Below, piece after piece: positions 36,696-47,350 of a stretch of DNA of 64,000 bases. The position numbers and the translations under genes were made by a program. This DNA is from Otis tarda (lineage: Eukaryota > Chordata > Aves > Otidiformes > Otididae): NCBI GenBank assembly GCA_026413225.1, contig CM048554.1, positions 70,858,463 to 70,922,462 of the forward strand. Reading direction: 5' to 3'. The notes beneath the pieces are model-generated. The model searched no databases, was not told where the DNA came from, and saw only the letters and a program-made list of their open reading frames with translations. Positions within the stretch are counted from its first letter, which is position 1. Each line of letters begins with the position of its first letter.

Positions 36696-37840
36696 AATCA
36701 TAGAATCATGGAATCGTTTGGGTTGGAAAGGACCTGTTGTGGTCCAGGGGACCTGTTGTGGCAGGGACATCTTTCACTAGATCAGGTTGCTCAGAGACCT
36801 GTCCAAACTGACCTTGAACATTTCCAAAGATGGGGCATCCACAGCTTCTGTGGACAATGTGTTCCTCTGTCTCACCACTCTCATCGTAAAAATTTTCTTC
36901 CTTATATGTAATCTAAACTTATCTTTTTTTTTCAGTTTAAACTCTTATCATTCTGTCACTACAGGCCTTGATAAAAAGTCTCTCTCCATCTTTCTTATAA
37001 GCTGTCTTTATCTAGTGAAGGGCTGCAATATGTTTCCCCTGGAGCCTTCTCTTCTCCAGGCTGAACAACCCCGGCTCTCTCAACCTTTCTTCATAGGCAA
37101 GGTGTTCCAGACCTACGGCCATTTTCATGGCCCTCCTTGGGACCTCCTCTAACAGGTCTAAGTCTTTCTTGTGCTGTGGGCCCCAGAACTACCAGCAGTA
37201 CTCCAGGTGAGGCCTCAAGACAGCAGAGTAGAGGGGCAGAATCACTTCCCTCAACCTGCAGTTCATGCTTTTTTCTATGCAGCCCAGGATATCATTGGCT
37301 TCATGGATGGCAAGTGTACATTGCCAGCTCAAGTCCAATTCTTTGTCTGCCAGTACCCCTGAGTCCTTCTCTGCAGAGTTCTTGTCAATCCATTCATCCT
37401 CCAGTCTATATTAATACTGGGGATTACCCTGACACAAGTCCAGGATCTTTCACTGGGCCTTGTTGAATTTCATGATGTTCATGTTGTCCAACTTCTCAAG
37501 CCTGTCAAGATCCCTCTGGGTGGCATGCCTTGCCTTTAGAGAATCGACTGCACCATTCAGCTTGATGTAATCTAAAGACTTGCTACCCAATCCTACTGTC
37601 TATGTCATTAATAAAGATATTGAACAGTACTGGTCCCAATACAGACCCCTGAGGAACATCATTTCTTACTGTTTTCTATTGGGACATTGAGCCATCAACT
37701 GCAATTCTTTGGATTTGGCTATCTAGCCAATTTCTTATCCATCTAACAATCTTTCTGTCAAATGCATATCTTGCCAATTTAGAGACAACGATGTTGTATG
37801 GGATTGTGTCAAAGACCTTACAGAAGTCAAGGTAGACGAA
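36696..37840 (-). mobile_element. CR1 LINE fragment, old, minus strand
   Basis: The left end is the reverse complement of a CR1 3' end (AATCATAGAATCATGG, then GTTTGGGTTGGAAAGGACC). Rightwards it runs back through 3' UTR and C-terminal domain into reverse transcriptase sequence: the words GTCAAAGACCTTACAGAAGTC near 37807 correspond to the KAFD-region coding strand in reverse. No continuous coding frame survives on the minus strand, so it is more decayed than the copy at 33.9 kb. The 12-base word GACCTGTTGTGG is duplicated at 36731-36742 and 36750-36761. The plus-strand open frames in this stretch are antisense artefacts. Confidence 0.9.
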
Positions 37841-40523
37841 TGATTTTGCTGCTTTGAAAACAGAAATACAATGTCCTCTTATAATTTGCTTTCTCCTCTG
37901 CTAGTGCACTATTATGTATCTGTTTAAGCTTCTCCCTCAGTTTATTGAGCTACCTATGTAAAGATGTAAGTAATGAAAAAAAGGAATGCATATTACCTTT
38001 ATTGGGAGCACTCAAATACTGTGTTAAAGTTAAGAATGGTCTTATATGTAGCCTGTATGTTACACCTCAGTATTAGGTGCCTTAGTTCTCCACAGCATTA
38101 CATGAATTTTGTGTTGAAGCAAACACACTTCTGTAAACAGTGTTTCAATGACATGAATCCAATGACTCTATGGAGAAATAAGCACTAGAATAAAATCTTC
38201 AGCTTGGAAATTAGATTGTTGTAATGCCAGGACAGTTTATTTCTACATGTCTAGTGCTATTGTTTGTGAGTGAGAGGGTCATTATTCTAACAGTATTATT
38301 GCCTTCTGTGGTCTTTTTTTTTAAAAAAAAAAAAAGGCAACAAACACATGTCCCCCCAAACAACTAAAAATCCCAACTTAAAAATCATATTAGGCAATTT
38401 TTAATAATCTTTGTAAACCATGAATAAAATTTAAAACCAAGTAAACAAAAATTTCTTGTTGTGTAGGAAATGGGCAAGTAAAGCAGTATAAAAATGAGTA
38501 AACTCCTCAATATTAAAACAGAAAAAGGGGCACACACCTGGACTGGATTCCAGTAGGCCAGGAAATATCTGTCTTCTAAACTTACCTCAAATTGCTGCTT
38601 TAAATGAAGTCTTATAAAGCAGATATTCTCTCAATTATGAGTAACTCAGAAATATTATTTAAATTATGTAGTTCATAAACTTATTAAGATTGGATTGTTT
38701 AATAAAAATAACATTTGTAGCTCTTTGTGTGACTCCTTGATTTTCCCTGTGTATTATACGTTTTTATAAAATGACCTAAAGATTGTTTCACATTCACCAA
38801 AATCCTATAACTAATTAAAACTTGCCTTTTTTTTTCCCTTTTGGAATGGGAGTCCACATTTTATTTTTAAGATGAGTAAGAAGAGACAAATAATAGGACA
38901 AAATTTTTGCCTTTGGGAAAATATACAGAACTCTAAGAAAAAGGTTTGTTTCTACATAGTAGTAACACATCAAACGTTGTGTTTGATTGAATAAGTTAAC
39001 AGTTGTTCAAAAAGTTATGATTTTCAAGTCCACTTTATTAAAACAGTAAGAAATGTACATTTTATATTGTCAATATCTGTAATATAGAGTTTACTTTAAA
39101 TATGAAAATTTTTAGTAATATTCATTCATTCTTACAGCAACAATAGTTCTGCAAGGGAGGATATGTTGTGGATGACTTCCTGCCACATACAATCTGATGC
39201 ACACTTCTGTTAATATGTTTGGTGCTGAAAGGATGAGAGAACCTCCTAAAGTCTTGGCCATATGAGCACCCTTATTGTTGTTATCAGAAGTAGCACTAAA
39301 TCAGTGTTAGCAGTGGCAGAAAATTTTAGCAAAAGAAACCTTCAAATATATCTCATAAGAGAAAACAATCTCTTTATCTCTGCTTCTTGAAGTGATTGGC
39401 ATTCTTCTCAGCTGTTCATACAGACTAGAGCATATATTTCCTTCTAAGAATCATAAATCAATATCTAACTGGCTTATTAACTCATCTAATACACTTACTG
39501 CACTCCTTCAATTTCAACTTATTTTATAAAAATATTAGGGCTATTCTAGTCTGCTCAGTAAAGGAGATAAACCTGCTGGCATGTTTAGCTTCCGAGATCT
39601 GCCAGAACAGAGATGATCATATTTTACAATGTCAAGTTGGATTCAGCTGTGGTCAGTGATATCGCATTTTTCTTGTTCATTGCTGACTACTGGGAAGAAA
39701 AAAACAAAAAAAGACAAAATTGTCCTTTTTCTTTTTTAATAGGGCATGGTTTTTTCATAGGACTACCTAGATCTAAAATTTAAGTATTTCATGATTGGAC
39801 CATGTAGTCCTAGGTCACCAGAAGTATATCATGCTGTGGTGGGGGAGTAAAGAGAGTCTTTGGTGCTCTCTATGCCTCTCATAATTTCTAAATTGCTCAA
39901 CACAGCCTGGAATTGCTGAGCAGTATTATACTAAACCATGCTGCCTTTTGATCACCATTTGGACTCTTGCTGTGTTTGTTGTCTGAGCGTGACTCACTTT
40001 GCAAGAAATGATTTATCATTGCTGCCCTCTCACACAGCAAAATGTGCAGCAGTCACTGTAGTCAGGCTTAAGCTGTGCAGGGATATACTTTGAATCTGAA
40101 GAGATTTAAGAAATGGATGCAAAATCTCTGATGTAGTATACATGCAGTTTTTATTCTCTTTTGAATTGCACTAGATTTGGAAAAAGTTGGAAAAAAAGAA
40201 AATGTGTGATCTAGCTATATCCCATTTCCACTGGGATTTTCACTGTTCCATAGTACACACTGATCTGTATCTTTCAAACTGTGCTCATGTAATGATCTTA
40301 TGCATGAAATATTTAAGTGGACATAAAATCCAGGCCAAAAAAAAAAAAAAAGCCAGGCCAGCTTCTCATTTTAATTATGGGTAAAGTGATTTTTTGAAAA
40401 ATGTTTTCCTAAGAAATGTAGCTGATACAGACTTAAATTCTGCAAAGTTCCTGCTTAGAACAGCAGGATTTTCAGATATATAGGAACATTGATTTATGGA
40501 CTTCTATTGTAAAATTGTATTGT
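37841..40523. other. AT-rich non-coding DNA
   Basis: No gene or interspersed repeat is recognised. There is a T-then-A homopolymer junction near 38316-38335 and an A run near 40337-40351. The part at about 39950-40110 is repeat-free and of the texture seen in conserved non-coding elements. Confidence 0.6.
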
Positions 40524-40528
40524 GTTCA
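40524..40528. repeat. Target-site duplication, left copy (GTTCA)
   Basis: GTTCA before the LTR start at 40529 is repeated exactly at 41238-41242. Confidence 0.85.
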
Positions 40529-41237
40529 TGTGAGAGACTGTGTCGAATGTTTGTCTCAACATTGTCAAAGCGTCAAACCATCACCTAAACAATGGTACAT
40601 CAGTCAAACCATAGGACTGGAACCTTCCTGTTTTCCTGCAAGATGATTCCCTTATCTTGCAAGCCAGTCAAGCCGCAGGACTGGAAGTTTCCTGTTTTTT
40701 CTCCTATTTTCCCACGAACCTGAATGCAGAGCTGATGCTGCAAAATTTAGCCTTACCCTGCGTATGCGCCCAGACCCAGGCCAGAAAAACAGAGGGGCCC
40801 AGAGACGGTATTGGGCATGCGTATCACCGCCAGGTGTGGGGTGCGGCCAAGCAAACCCACTCTTTGAATATGTGACATGGATAAGACGAACGATAAAAGG
40901 ATAGAAACGACCAACATCGGACAGAACGTTCCCTCACCAAGTCAACTGGGCTGTCGGGACGCCGCAGCTCCGTGATGGTAGCTATTGCAACTGAAACTCT
41001 TTTCCCTCTTTCCTTTCTTTCTCTCCTTTCTCTTGCATTTGCGAACTTCTTGTGGGGTTAATAAAGTTACCTGGCGCTTGACTCCCTTTTGAGTCTTAAT
41101 TCTGTTCCCGAGAATACGAGCAAAACCACGCTCCGGTGTGTGAGAGGTTGGTCTAGCCGCCCCTAGCCTCCCAGTCTCGTCTGAGGTCGGCTGAAACGCA
41201 AGGTGGCCTTCCTCTCATCCGAAATGGGAGTGTGACA
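40529..41237 (+). mobile_element. Solo LTR, 709 bp, endogenous retrovirus family undetermined
   Basis: It starts TGTGAGAGACTGTGTCG and ends GGGAGTGTGACA, so it has TG...CA ends, with the exact 5-bp flanking repeat GTTCA (40524-40528 and 41238-41242). A TATA-like GATAAAAGG lies at 40892-40900, and AATAAA lies at 41060-41065, about 160 bases apart as expected for a U3-R layout. The U3 part carries an imperfect direct repeat (about 34 bases, offset 64) starting at 40601 and 40665. GC and CpG content is clearly higher than outside. It is unrelated by eye to the other LTRs in the window. No interior region is present: a solo LTR fossil, seemingly whole. Confidence 0.9.
40601..40700 (+). repeat. 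Direct repeat inside the U3 part of the LTR
   Basis: CAGTCAAACCATAGGACTGG at 40601 recurs as CAGTCAAGCCGCAGGACTGG at 40665, both followed by a TTCCTGTTTT word. Duplicated U3 segments are often enhancer repeats in retroviral LTRs; that role is inferred here. Confidence 0.75.
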
Positions 41238-41242
41238 GTTCA
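41238..41242. repeat. Target-site duplication, right copy (GTTCA)
   Basis: An exact repeat of 40524-40528 that fixes the right end of the 709-bp LTR. Confidence 0.85.
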
Positions 41243-42772
41243 TGTATACTGAAACTATAGTGTATTTGCAATGACCTATGAGAGAACATATTTATGCCAT
41301 AGTTGAAATATCCTCACTATAAATAAAGTAATTGAGAACCTCAAAGCTGAACCCCCCCCCCCCATTCGTTTAATATCAGATTGAAATGTAAAGGAGCCTA
41401 CTTTTTCAGTGGCAATATTGAAAAATTCTCAGACTTGAACCCTTTTTGTACATGAGAAATAGCTCATGCAATAGGACCTTCAGGTGCAGCTGATCATACC
41501 AACATATAGAAAATTCATCCACCAAAATGGGGTTTACCTATACAAATCCAGAAGCAGAAACACACGTGGCAGCTGAAAAAATCTTGAGATAAAATACACA
41601 TGCAGTTTTGGAAAATTCTGACCTAAAGATTTTACCAATTTGCCAGTCTCAAAATATTGTTATAGAGAGATGCCTCATCTCTCTTTAGGAAATGTTTAGC
41701 TTTTGCTTGAGGTGGTAAAGAGAAGTCTGATTTCCTGCACATAGTACTCTGAAAGCACTGACAACACCTGTTTGGGTCTATCCTGCTGGATCATGTCACA
41801 GAATAGTTTATTCACCAGTGTGGTCTCTCTCCACAGCAGGGTCTTTGTATTCCTAGTACCAGGACCCTGTTGAAAGGGAAAAAAAGAAGCTGCCAGGGAT
41901 GTTTAAAAGGAATGACTTTCGGGTGAGGCAGGAATCAAACATCAGTAAAGGAGGAAATGCAGTCATCATGGAAGAATAATGTAGGTGAGATATTTGAAAG
42001 GACAGAAAAAAAAAAATTGAAAAGGTGTTACCAAAATGAAGACACATACAATTCAAGAACAGAAAAAAGTTTCAACTGAGATGATGGATGAGGCAGAGAA
42101 TTCAACCAGTGATGAGAATGAAGGGTGGGAGCCAAAGAAAGGAGGACAAGCTAGCTGTGCAAGGAAGCAGCAGTTTAAACCATTTTGTGCATTAGAGGCT
42201 AGGCAACGAGTAATGTGGAAGAATATTTGGATATTCAGCAATGATAATAGAATTATTAATTCTACTATTAGTGTTCATTCTTCTCTGTATACATATGATA
42301 TGTAATGCTAGACCTCTTACATATTTTTACCGGATAAATTGATAGCAGAGCGGTTGTCTCTCACACATTATCTAAATTACAGCATTGCTAATAAAATGCT
42401 TATGTTGTAGATTAAAGCATTCAACCACATTTTCATTTGAGTTTACATATGATATAGACTTATATTTCTTAGGCTCCTCTGACTAGGTACTAGTTTAGCT
42501 CCTTCAGAAACAGTTATGTGCATAGTAAAATGAATTAACTGAATTTGGTATCTTCTTAACAGAAATCACGTTGAGAGTTGCAGTATGACTTCAGATTGCT
42601 CTGGTACACAGGGTTGTAATTAAAGACATTCACTCATACATTTAGATACACATACATATACAGATACACATACTTGTATAGATAGATATATACATGTGTG
42701 TGTAAATATACATATATCCATTACTCTACATTAGGTCGAGGCATAATATATATTTGTAATGCCAATTAGTTT
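41243..42772. other. AT-rich non-coding DNA
   Basis: No gene is recognised. There is a run of 12 C at 41352-41363 and a dinucleotide-rich stretch at 42635-42720. The two opposite-strand frames near 42036-42305 overlap each other and show no domain. Confidence 0.6.
42635..42720. repeat. Degenerate (CATA)n / (TA)n simple repeat
   Basis: Alternating ACATA, GATA and TGTG words form an imperfect purine-pyrimidine repeat. Confidence 0.8.
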
Positions 42773-42986
42773 AGAATCACAGAATCATAGAATGATTTAG
42801 GTTGGAAGGGACCTTAAAGATCGTCTAATTCCAACCCCCCTGCCATGGGCAGGGACATCTTCCACTAGACCAGGTTGCTCAAAGCCCCATCCAATCTGGC
42901 CTCAAAAGCTTCTAAGGATGAGGCATCCACAACTTCTCTACACAACCTGTTCCAGTGCCTCACCACCCTCATAGTGAAGAAAGTTT
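42773..42986 (-). mobile_element. CR1 LINE 3' fragment, minus strand
   Basis: It begins AGAATCACAGAATCATAGAATG and continues TTAGGTTGGAAGGGACCTTA, the reverse complement of a CR1 3' end. It stops after about 214 bp in CACCACCCTCATAGTGAAGAA, the conserved C-terminal end of ORF2. It is a short, 5'-truncated copy. Confidence 0.95.
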
Positions 42987-45900
42987 AGAAGTATAAGTAT
43001 CATCTCAATGCAGAATAAAAAAAAAAAAAAAACCAAACAAACTAGTTTAGGATAACTATATAGGGTAACTATAATTTGACTAGGATACAATCTTTTCTGT
43101 GTCCTTTGTGGAGCCTCCTTAGAAAATGCTTTGCTATTTCACATTAGGGAAATAAAAAACACTTTTATTTTTATTACCTTAAGGGATAATTTGAAATATA
43201 ATATTATTAGCATGCCAAGTTTCTAAACGTATGCATTTTTGTTGTCTGTGAAGTGAGTAATCTGATTTAGTAACAAGGTAAATTTGCATAGATATGTAAA
43301 CTGACAATTACATGGGAAGACTGCATTAAGTTGATTCTATTTTTAAATTATGTATGTTGCACTAAAAAGACAGTAATTTGAAAAATGCAGTCAGTTCTTT
43401 GGATGGAAGCATTCAGACTTGGCATCTGATTTCTGCTATGAAATATTTACACTCAATTTCTATCTAAATATGTTTTATGTTGCACCTCACACATATTTCC
43501 AATAATCTGTCTGTTTGATTGTGTAGGCTACACCCATCATCATGGGATGTGAATGCGTAACAAGTTTCTAATCTCCACAAATCAACTACTCAAAGGAATG
43601 AGCTAGTAGAAGATAATATTTTAACTCAAAATATCACAATTTTATTAGACAAAATACAAAGAGATAAAATACAGAGCAGTATACTCGGTGCTTCAGCAAC
43701 AGCAAAGTATAAGGGGACATAGACAAATGACAACTCAAGTGCAAATGAATATTTCATGTATGGCTTGGAAGACCTCTGTTGAAGACTAAAGCTCCAGAGG
43801 GGGTAAATGTCCTTTAGTACAACCATTTTGCCTCAGTCTGTGTACATCCATAGCTTGTTGCTACTGATGTGTCAGATACCACAGCTAGCAATAAGAAGCC
43901 AGTGATGACTAGCTTTGCACATAACTTCTGGCACCAGGAACAGAAAATTTTAACTATAGACATCAGGCATTGATTGATACCTCATCATGAGCTCATATTG
44001 TTAAGGCATGTGATGCTGCAGAGTCTATAGCCTGAGACTGCAGGAAGACCATTACAGAATAAATTTTTGCATGTGACATACAATGTAATTTGATGACTGG
44101 GTGGCTCAGGAAGGACACAATTAAATCATATACAAAATATCTTATCAACATCCTATCAAATAATAATCTTTTTTTTGTTTCTCAGAAATACAGACCTTTA
44201 AGATCTGACAGATGCCATTAACTCTTCAAAATCCATCAGGTAAAGTGGTCAGACTGGTAAACAATAAAGGTTGCTTGAAGAACTAATAAATAACAGAAGC
44301 CAGGTACCAAAGACAGTCAAAAAAGGGCTGCAAGGCGTCCATCAGAAATTCTCTTTGCTCTTTCGATCAGTGGCAAAGTTAACAATGCCATCTGACTGCA
44401 GTTTGTGCACTCCGCAGGATTAATTCCTCTATAAACTCAGCTTGAAAAAGTGCAATCAGAAGTAGTACTAATATGCAGTTAGTTTGTCTCTATGAGGTCA
44501 TAAATACATGTGACTGTCAAATATCAACACTGACTCTTTCACAACAGAGCAAGGAAACAGTTTACTACATGTCGGGATCTACAAATAAAGCTGAGAGGAA
44601 AGATTCTATTTAAGAAATAGCTTGTAGTTAATTCCTGTTCCTTTATGTCTTATTTTTTTCCTTATCTTAAATCACAGGATTTGAATCAACACAATTTATG
44701 CTGATGTGTACCTTTCACTTGCAGAAGTCAATCTCCTTCCTCTCTTTCAAATTAGGAAGCAAATACTCCATGAGAACAACTGCAGTTTTGACTTCACCAC
44801 AATTAAACTCTTTTAATTTATCCCCCCCCAACATGTCCCTGGGCTTTAAAATTGTCTGAGAACTGAAAGTAAGAACATATTTCAACCCATGGTAGATTTT
44901 TTACCAAAACTCTGAATCTGAACAATGTTCTAAAAGTTGTGGGTAACTTGAAATAGGACTGTGGATTCAGATTTAAATATTACAAAGTGACCTTTTTGTT
45001 AAACCAGGCAGAATTAAAGCCCCACATCAGACAGCCAAGCTGCAGTTTTTGAGTTTCTGAAGCCTTCATCTAAATATCGTGGTTTGAGGCCATGTCTTGT
45101 TTTCCTTTCATGATATAATACTGAGTAAATCTGATAACTCTAAATCAAAACCCTTAGAGCTAACCTTCAGACTGGCAATTCCTGTTTAAAACTTATTAAA
45201 ATCAAACCGCCACAGTGACCACACCAGTGATACTAAAGGGCATAATAAAATATGCCTGATAGGTCTTAAACAGAAATTTGAAAGAAAAGACTCAGTTGCA
45301 TTGATAAAAATGAAAGACAAAAACCAAAGATACATGTATCCTCAGTTAAGTACATTATGTAAAGTTATTTCAGAAAGCATTAATCACATTCCCATCTGAT
45401 GCTCAAACAACTCAGCACTGCCCTTGAAGTAGTTTTGTTGCTTTTTGTGGTGTTTATTTAAACAATATTTTCAGTGTCACTCAGACATTGCTTTCCAAGC
45501 TATAAGATTATTTCTACAATATTTAGGTTACCAAAATACAGATATGAGAAAAATCAGCACCTTTTCTCTGGAATGAGAGTATTTTTTTTTAATAGGTCAA
45601 ATTTTATACTGAATTTAGTAATATAATACCAAAACAAGTGTAAGATTGTCACTTACTTCAAATCAAAACTTATTAATCTTTGGAGGCAGGGGCCCAGACT
45701 CCTGTAATGCTGAGCATGTAGCTGTTTGTTTAACAAACATATAATAAATATTTCTTCCTGCCCAGCATAAACAAGGTCACTTCCAAATTAAATGTCTGAG
45801 GTAGATTTAACCCCCTACATAAACCCATTCTGAAAAATATTTGCCTTTCTGTGACAGAAGGATAGTACTGCATTAAAGAAATTAAATTTACAATTCAATT

Positions 45901-46199
45901 TAAAATCTTTTTAAACTATATACTTAGTAGAATTAAGACTACAAGGTATTTCAGGTTGCCCTTGAAGAGGGTACACAAAATGCAACTGAATGCCTTGGCC
46001 TAATTAGGGCTGCAGTCAATCATCGTGAAGCTCAGAAACAGATAGCATGTCTCATCTTAGTCCCTTAGGGATAGATTTATATCTGTCATTGGCATACAGC
46101 TAATCAGGGTAGAAAATTCTTGTTGTGACTAAAACTACTGGAAGATTCTGTCCCTCACCTTTGGGAATGGATGTGAAATGGCAATTCTCAGCAATCTGA
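42987..46199. other. AT-rich non-coding DNA
   Basis: No gene or repeat is recognised apart from an A run at about 43018-43032 and short C and T runs. Open frames are few and short. Confidence 0.6.
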
Positions 46200-47350
46200 C
46201 ACTAACACTGGATTAAGGAGAGTAAGCACAGGTGAGCAAAGTGGACAAAGATGTACAGAGAAGGATGGATTCAGGCTGTAAATTACAACTGGGTGTTACG
46301 GTCCCCGTGCTCTCAGTATGCTCTGAGGAGAGTCCCAGTGAGATCATCGCAATCCAACAACTCCAATGCCCATAGCATAGGCCACCCAGATATCCTGTAT
46401 ACACCACTTGTCTAATAACACCCTTCAGCTTCTGCACTGAAGTCACTGCACCAGCACATAAAGACAAGCAAACCAGTGAACTCTGAAGTACGAGTAGTAG
46501 CATGAGCTTCTATGGAGACCTCAGAAAGTCTCCAGAAAAAAAAAAACTCCAGTGCCAGTGACAAGACCATGGTGATATCACCACAGGAAACTCAGCTCTA
46601 AACAGGTGGCTCAGAGATGTATAAATTTGTCTGTAGTAACAGGAGAGCACAGTTACATTCCTGGAGGCAAACAAATTTATTTTTACTTTCTCAAACCCAT
46701 GCTGCATGTACATTACCAGCACCAGAAACTGCACTGCCTTCCAGAGATTCAGCAACAGGGCCTGACTTTTTGGGTCTGAACAGTGCTGGAAATGTACACT
46801 TAAAAGGCAGTCACTCACATCCAAGCCCTGAACCTTGTCTCAGAGCAAGTAGCTTTTGCATTAAGGCAAATGGCCGTGGCAAACTTCTGTCAATCTGTAG
46901 AAGGCAAGTTCAGCATTGTCAAGTCTACGGCAAAAAGACATCCAGTAACGTGCCCACTCTTTTGTGGCTTGGCTGAGGACTTGCAGATTAGCAGTGCTGT
47001 TTTTTCAAATGCACTGCTATACCAAGTCTTTGCATGTAACATCCATGGCTATTTATGCTCCTCAGAAGAGGTCATGTTCCCTGTTGTTCTCTGCAGTTGA
47101 CTTCTGTATCAACAGCCTTGACAGTGCTCGGTAAAGGCATCTGCACATGTCAGAATGATGACATCTTCCATCCAAATCAACTCCTTGCCTGTGCTCTTGT
47201 CCATTGATAGCCACGCTGTCAGTGTCCTAGCTGCTGCTTGCCCTTGGCTGTCATGGCACTACTCGTACCTTTAGCCCCTCATCAGGTTCAGGCTGATCTT
47301 TGATTTCTACTAAGTGACCACCAAGAATGCGTTGAGGGTCCTTTGCATGT
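46200..47350. other. Block with interrupted reading frames, possible degenerate retrocopy
   Basis: This block is less AT-rich than its surroundings and has unusually open text on both strands. On the plus strand one frame runs without a stop from about 46798 to 47100 and contains FALRQMAVANFCQSVEGKF. On the minus strand one frame is open from 46824 to 46213 except for a single stop near 46510, and another (about 47262-47130) contains MDKSTGKELIWMEDVIIL. No frame matches a family I recognise, and no start or poly(A) tail defines an element. A decayed processed pseudogene or an unrecognised old repeat are both possible; chance is not excluded. Confidence 0.2.

Noticed and set aside
36708-37466. 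Plus-strand frames of 63 to 121 codons
   Set aside because: They are antisense to a minus-strand CR1 and carry no domain in that direction.
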